DNA of 64,000 nucleotides. It comes from Prevotella intermedia ATCC 25611 = DSM 20706 (GTDB lineage Bacteria > Bacteroidota > Bacteroidia > Bacteroidales > Bacteroidaceae). The DNA lies in contig NZ_CP019301.1 in the NCBI RefSeq assembly GCF_001953955.1, forward strand, positions 326,501 through 390,500. The letters are read 5' to 3'. The notes beneath the pieces were generated by a model. The model did not search any database. It was given only the letters and a program-made list of their open reading frames with translations, and was not told where the DNA came from. The position numbers and the translations under genes are program-made. Positions 63,453 through 64,000 of this stretch are shown here, one piece after another. Positions within the stretch are counted from its first letter, which is position 1, and every line of letters starts with the position of its first letter.

Positions 63453-64000
63453 ATGGAAGAAATCAGAATACTTTCCACTACTGCGATATTGGGTTATGGT
63501 TTCCCAATGGAATCGTTTGTAGAAGGAATGAAACGTAAACCACATGTAATCGCAGTAGACGCTGGTTCAACAGACCCAGGCCCTTATTATCTTGGTGCAG
63601 GCAAGTCATTCACCGACCGCAACTCTGTAAAACGCGACTTGGAAATAATGATTCCTGCGGGCATCGAGGCGAAAGTGCCTGTTATTGTTGGTACTGCCGG
63701 CGGTAGTGGCGCACGTCCTCACGTTGAATTCGTACTCGATATTGTACGCGAAATAGCTAAAGAGAAAGGTCTTTCTTTCAAAATGGCAGTCATTCAGTCA
63801 GAGTTTGAAAAGGACTTTATCAAGGAAAACCTCCGCAATGGCAAGGTTACTCCACTCGCTCCAGCAAAGCCTATCGAAGAGAAAGATGTAGACGAGGCTG
63901 TCCACATCGTGGCACAAATGGGCGAAGAACCTTATATCAAGGCATTGGAAGAAGGTGCTGACGTCATCATTGCAGGCCGTTCTTACGACCCATCAGTATT
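63453..64000 (+). CDS. acyclic terpene utilization (AtuA)-family protein, cut by the window end
   Basis: The first 182 residues are visible. They begin MEEIRILSTTAILGYGFP and contain VDAGSTDPGPYYLG and the VGTAGGSGARPHVEFVL pattern of AtuA/DUF1446 proteins. The family frequently sits beside methylaspartate fermentation genes in Bacteroidota. Its role in that pathway is unclear to me. The gene starts 45 bases after methylaspartate ammonia-lyase and continues beyond base 64,000. Confidence 0.8.
   Translation, partial: MEEIRILSTTAILGYGFPMESFVEGMKRKPHVIAVDAGSTDPGPYYLGAGKSFTDRNSVKRDLEIMIPAGIEAKVPVIVGTAGGSGARPHVEFVLDIVREIAKEKGLSFKMAVIQSEFEKDFIKENLRNGKVTPLAPAKPIEEKDVDEAVHIVAQMGEEPYIKALEEGADVIIAGRSYDPSV

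Overview
The window is about 64 kb of chromosome from a Bacteroidota bacterium, most likely an oral Prevotella close to P. intermedia. That placement is an inference. It rests on the promoters (TTTG, about 19-20 bases, then TAnnTTTG), the lack of encoded CCA on the tRNAs, the Bacteroidota-restricted families (DUF4491, DUF4492, DUF4348, DUF3408) and the glutamate/methylaspartate fermentation genes.

Positions 1 to about 13,290 form an AT-rich accessory island. It holds the end of an outer-membrane barrel gene, a radical SAM gene, a Gfo/Idh/MocA oxidoreductase and a lipoprotein. A mobilizable-element backbone follows: two helix-turn-helix genes on the minus strand, a VirE/VapE-type ATPase, a TOPRIM primase, a DUF3408 protein, a MobA-like accessory protein and a MobB-type relaxase. 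The cargo is a two-gene reverse-transcriptase defence system that I read as DRT3 (Drt3a plus Drt3b). Just downstream is a candidate non-coding RNA closed by a 16-bp long-range stem and carrying an ACACAC tract. No integrase is in the window, so the left end of the island probably lies before base 1. The right end may be near 13,287, where a chromosomal repeat copy is cut.

From 13.5 to 64 kb the content is ordinary chromosome. There are KDO-lipid genes (kdsB, kdsC) with DUF2520 and maf; pheS; murB; an MBL hydrolase; a TetR regulator and fabG; an RluA-type synthase; an initiator tRNA-Met; a TolC/HlyD/ABC-2 efflux operon; cydAB with its DUF4492 partner; a COG0523 GTPase; a cyclophilin; a phospho-sugar mutase; rlmH; a tRNA-Arg(CCG); L-serine ammonia-lyase; rho; a DHH phosphoesterase; a nucleotidyltransferase; a Rep_3-type initiator; smpB; rpsA; and a glucosaminidase. 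At the right edge is the B12-dependent glutamate fermentation cluster (glmS, glmL, glmE, methylaspartate ammonia-lyase and an AtuA-like protein cut by the window end).

The intergenic DNA is unusually rich in repeats. Nine copies of a dispersed element are present, eight with an invariant 186-bp core in which two palindromic modules are exchanged between fixed slots. Five arrays of CTAG repeat every 9 bp, four of them next to that element. There are also 22-bp, 45-bp and 67-bp tandem repeats and long inverted repeats.
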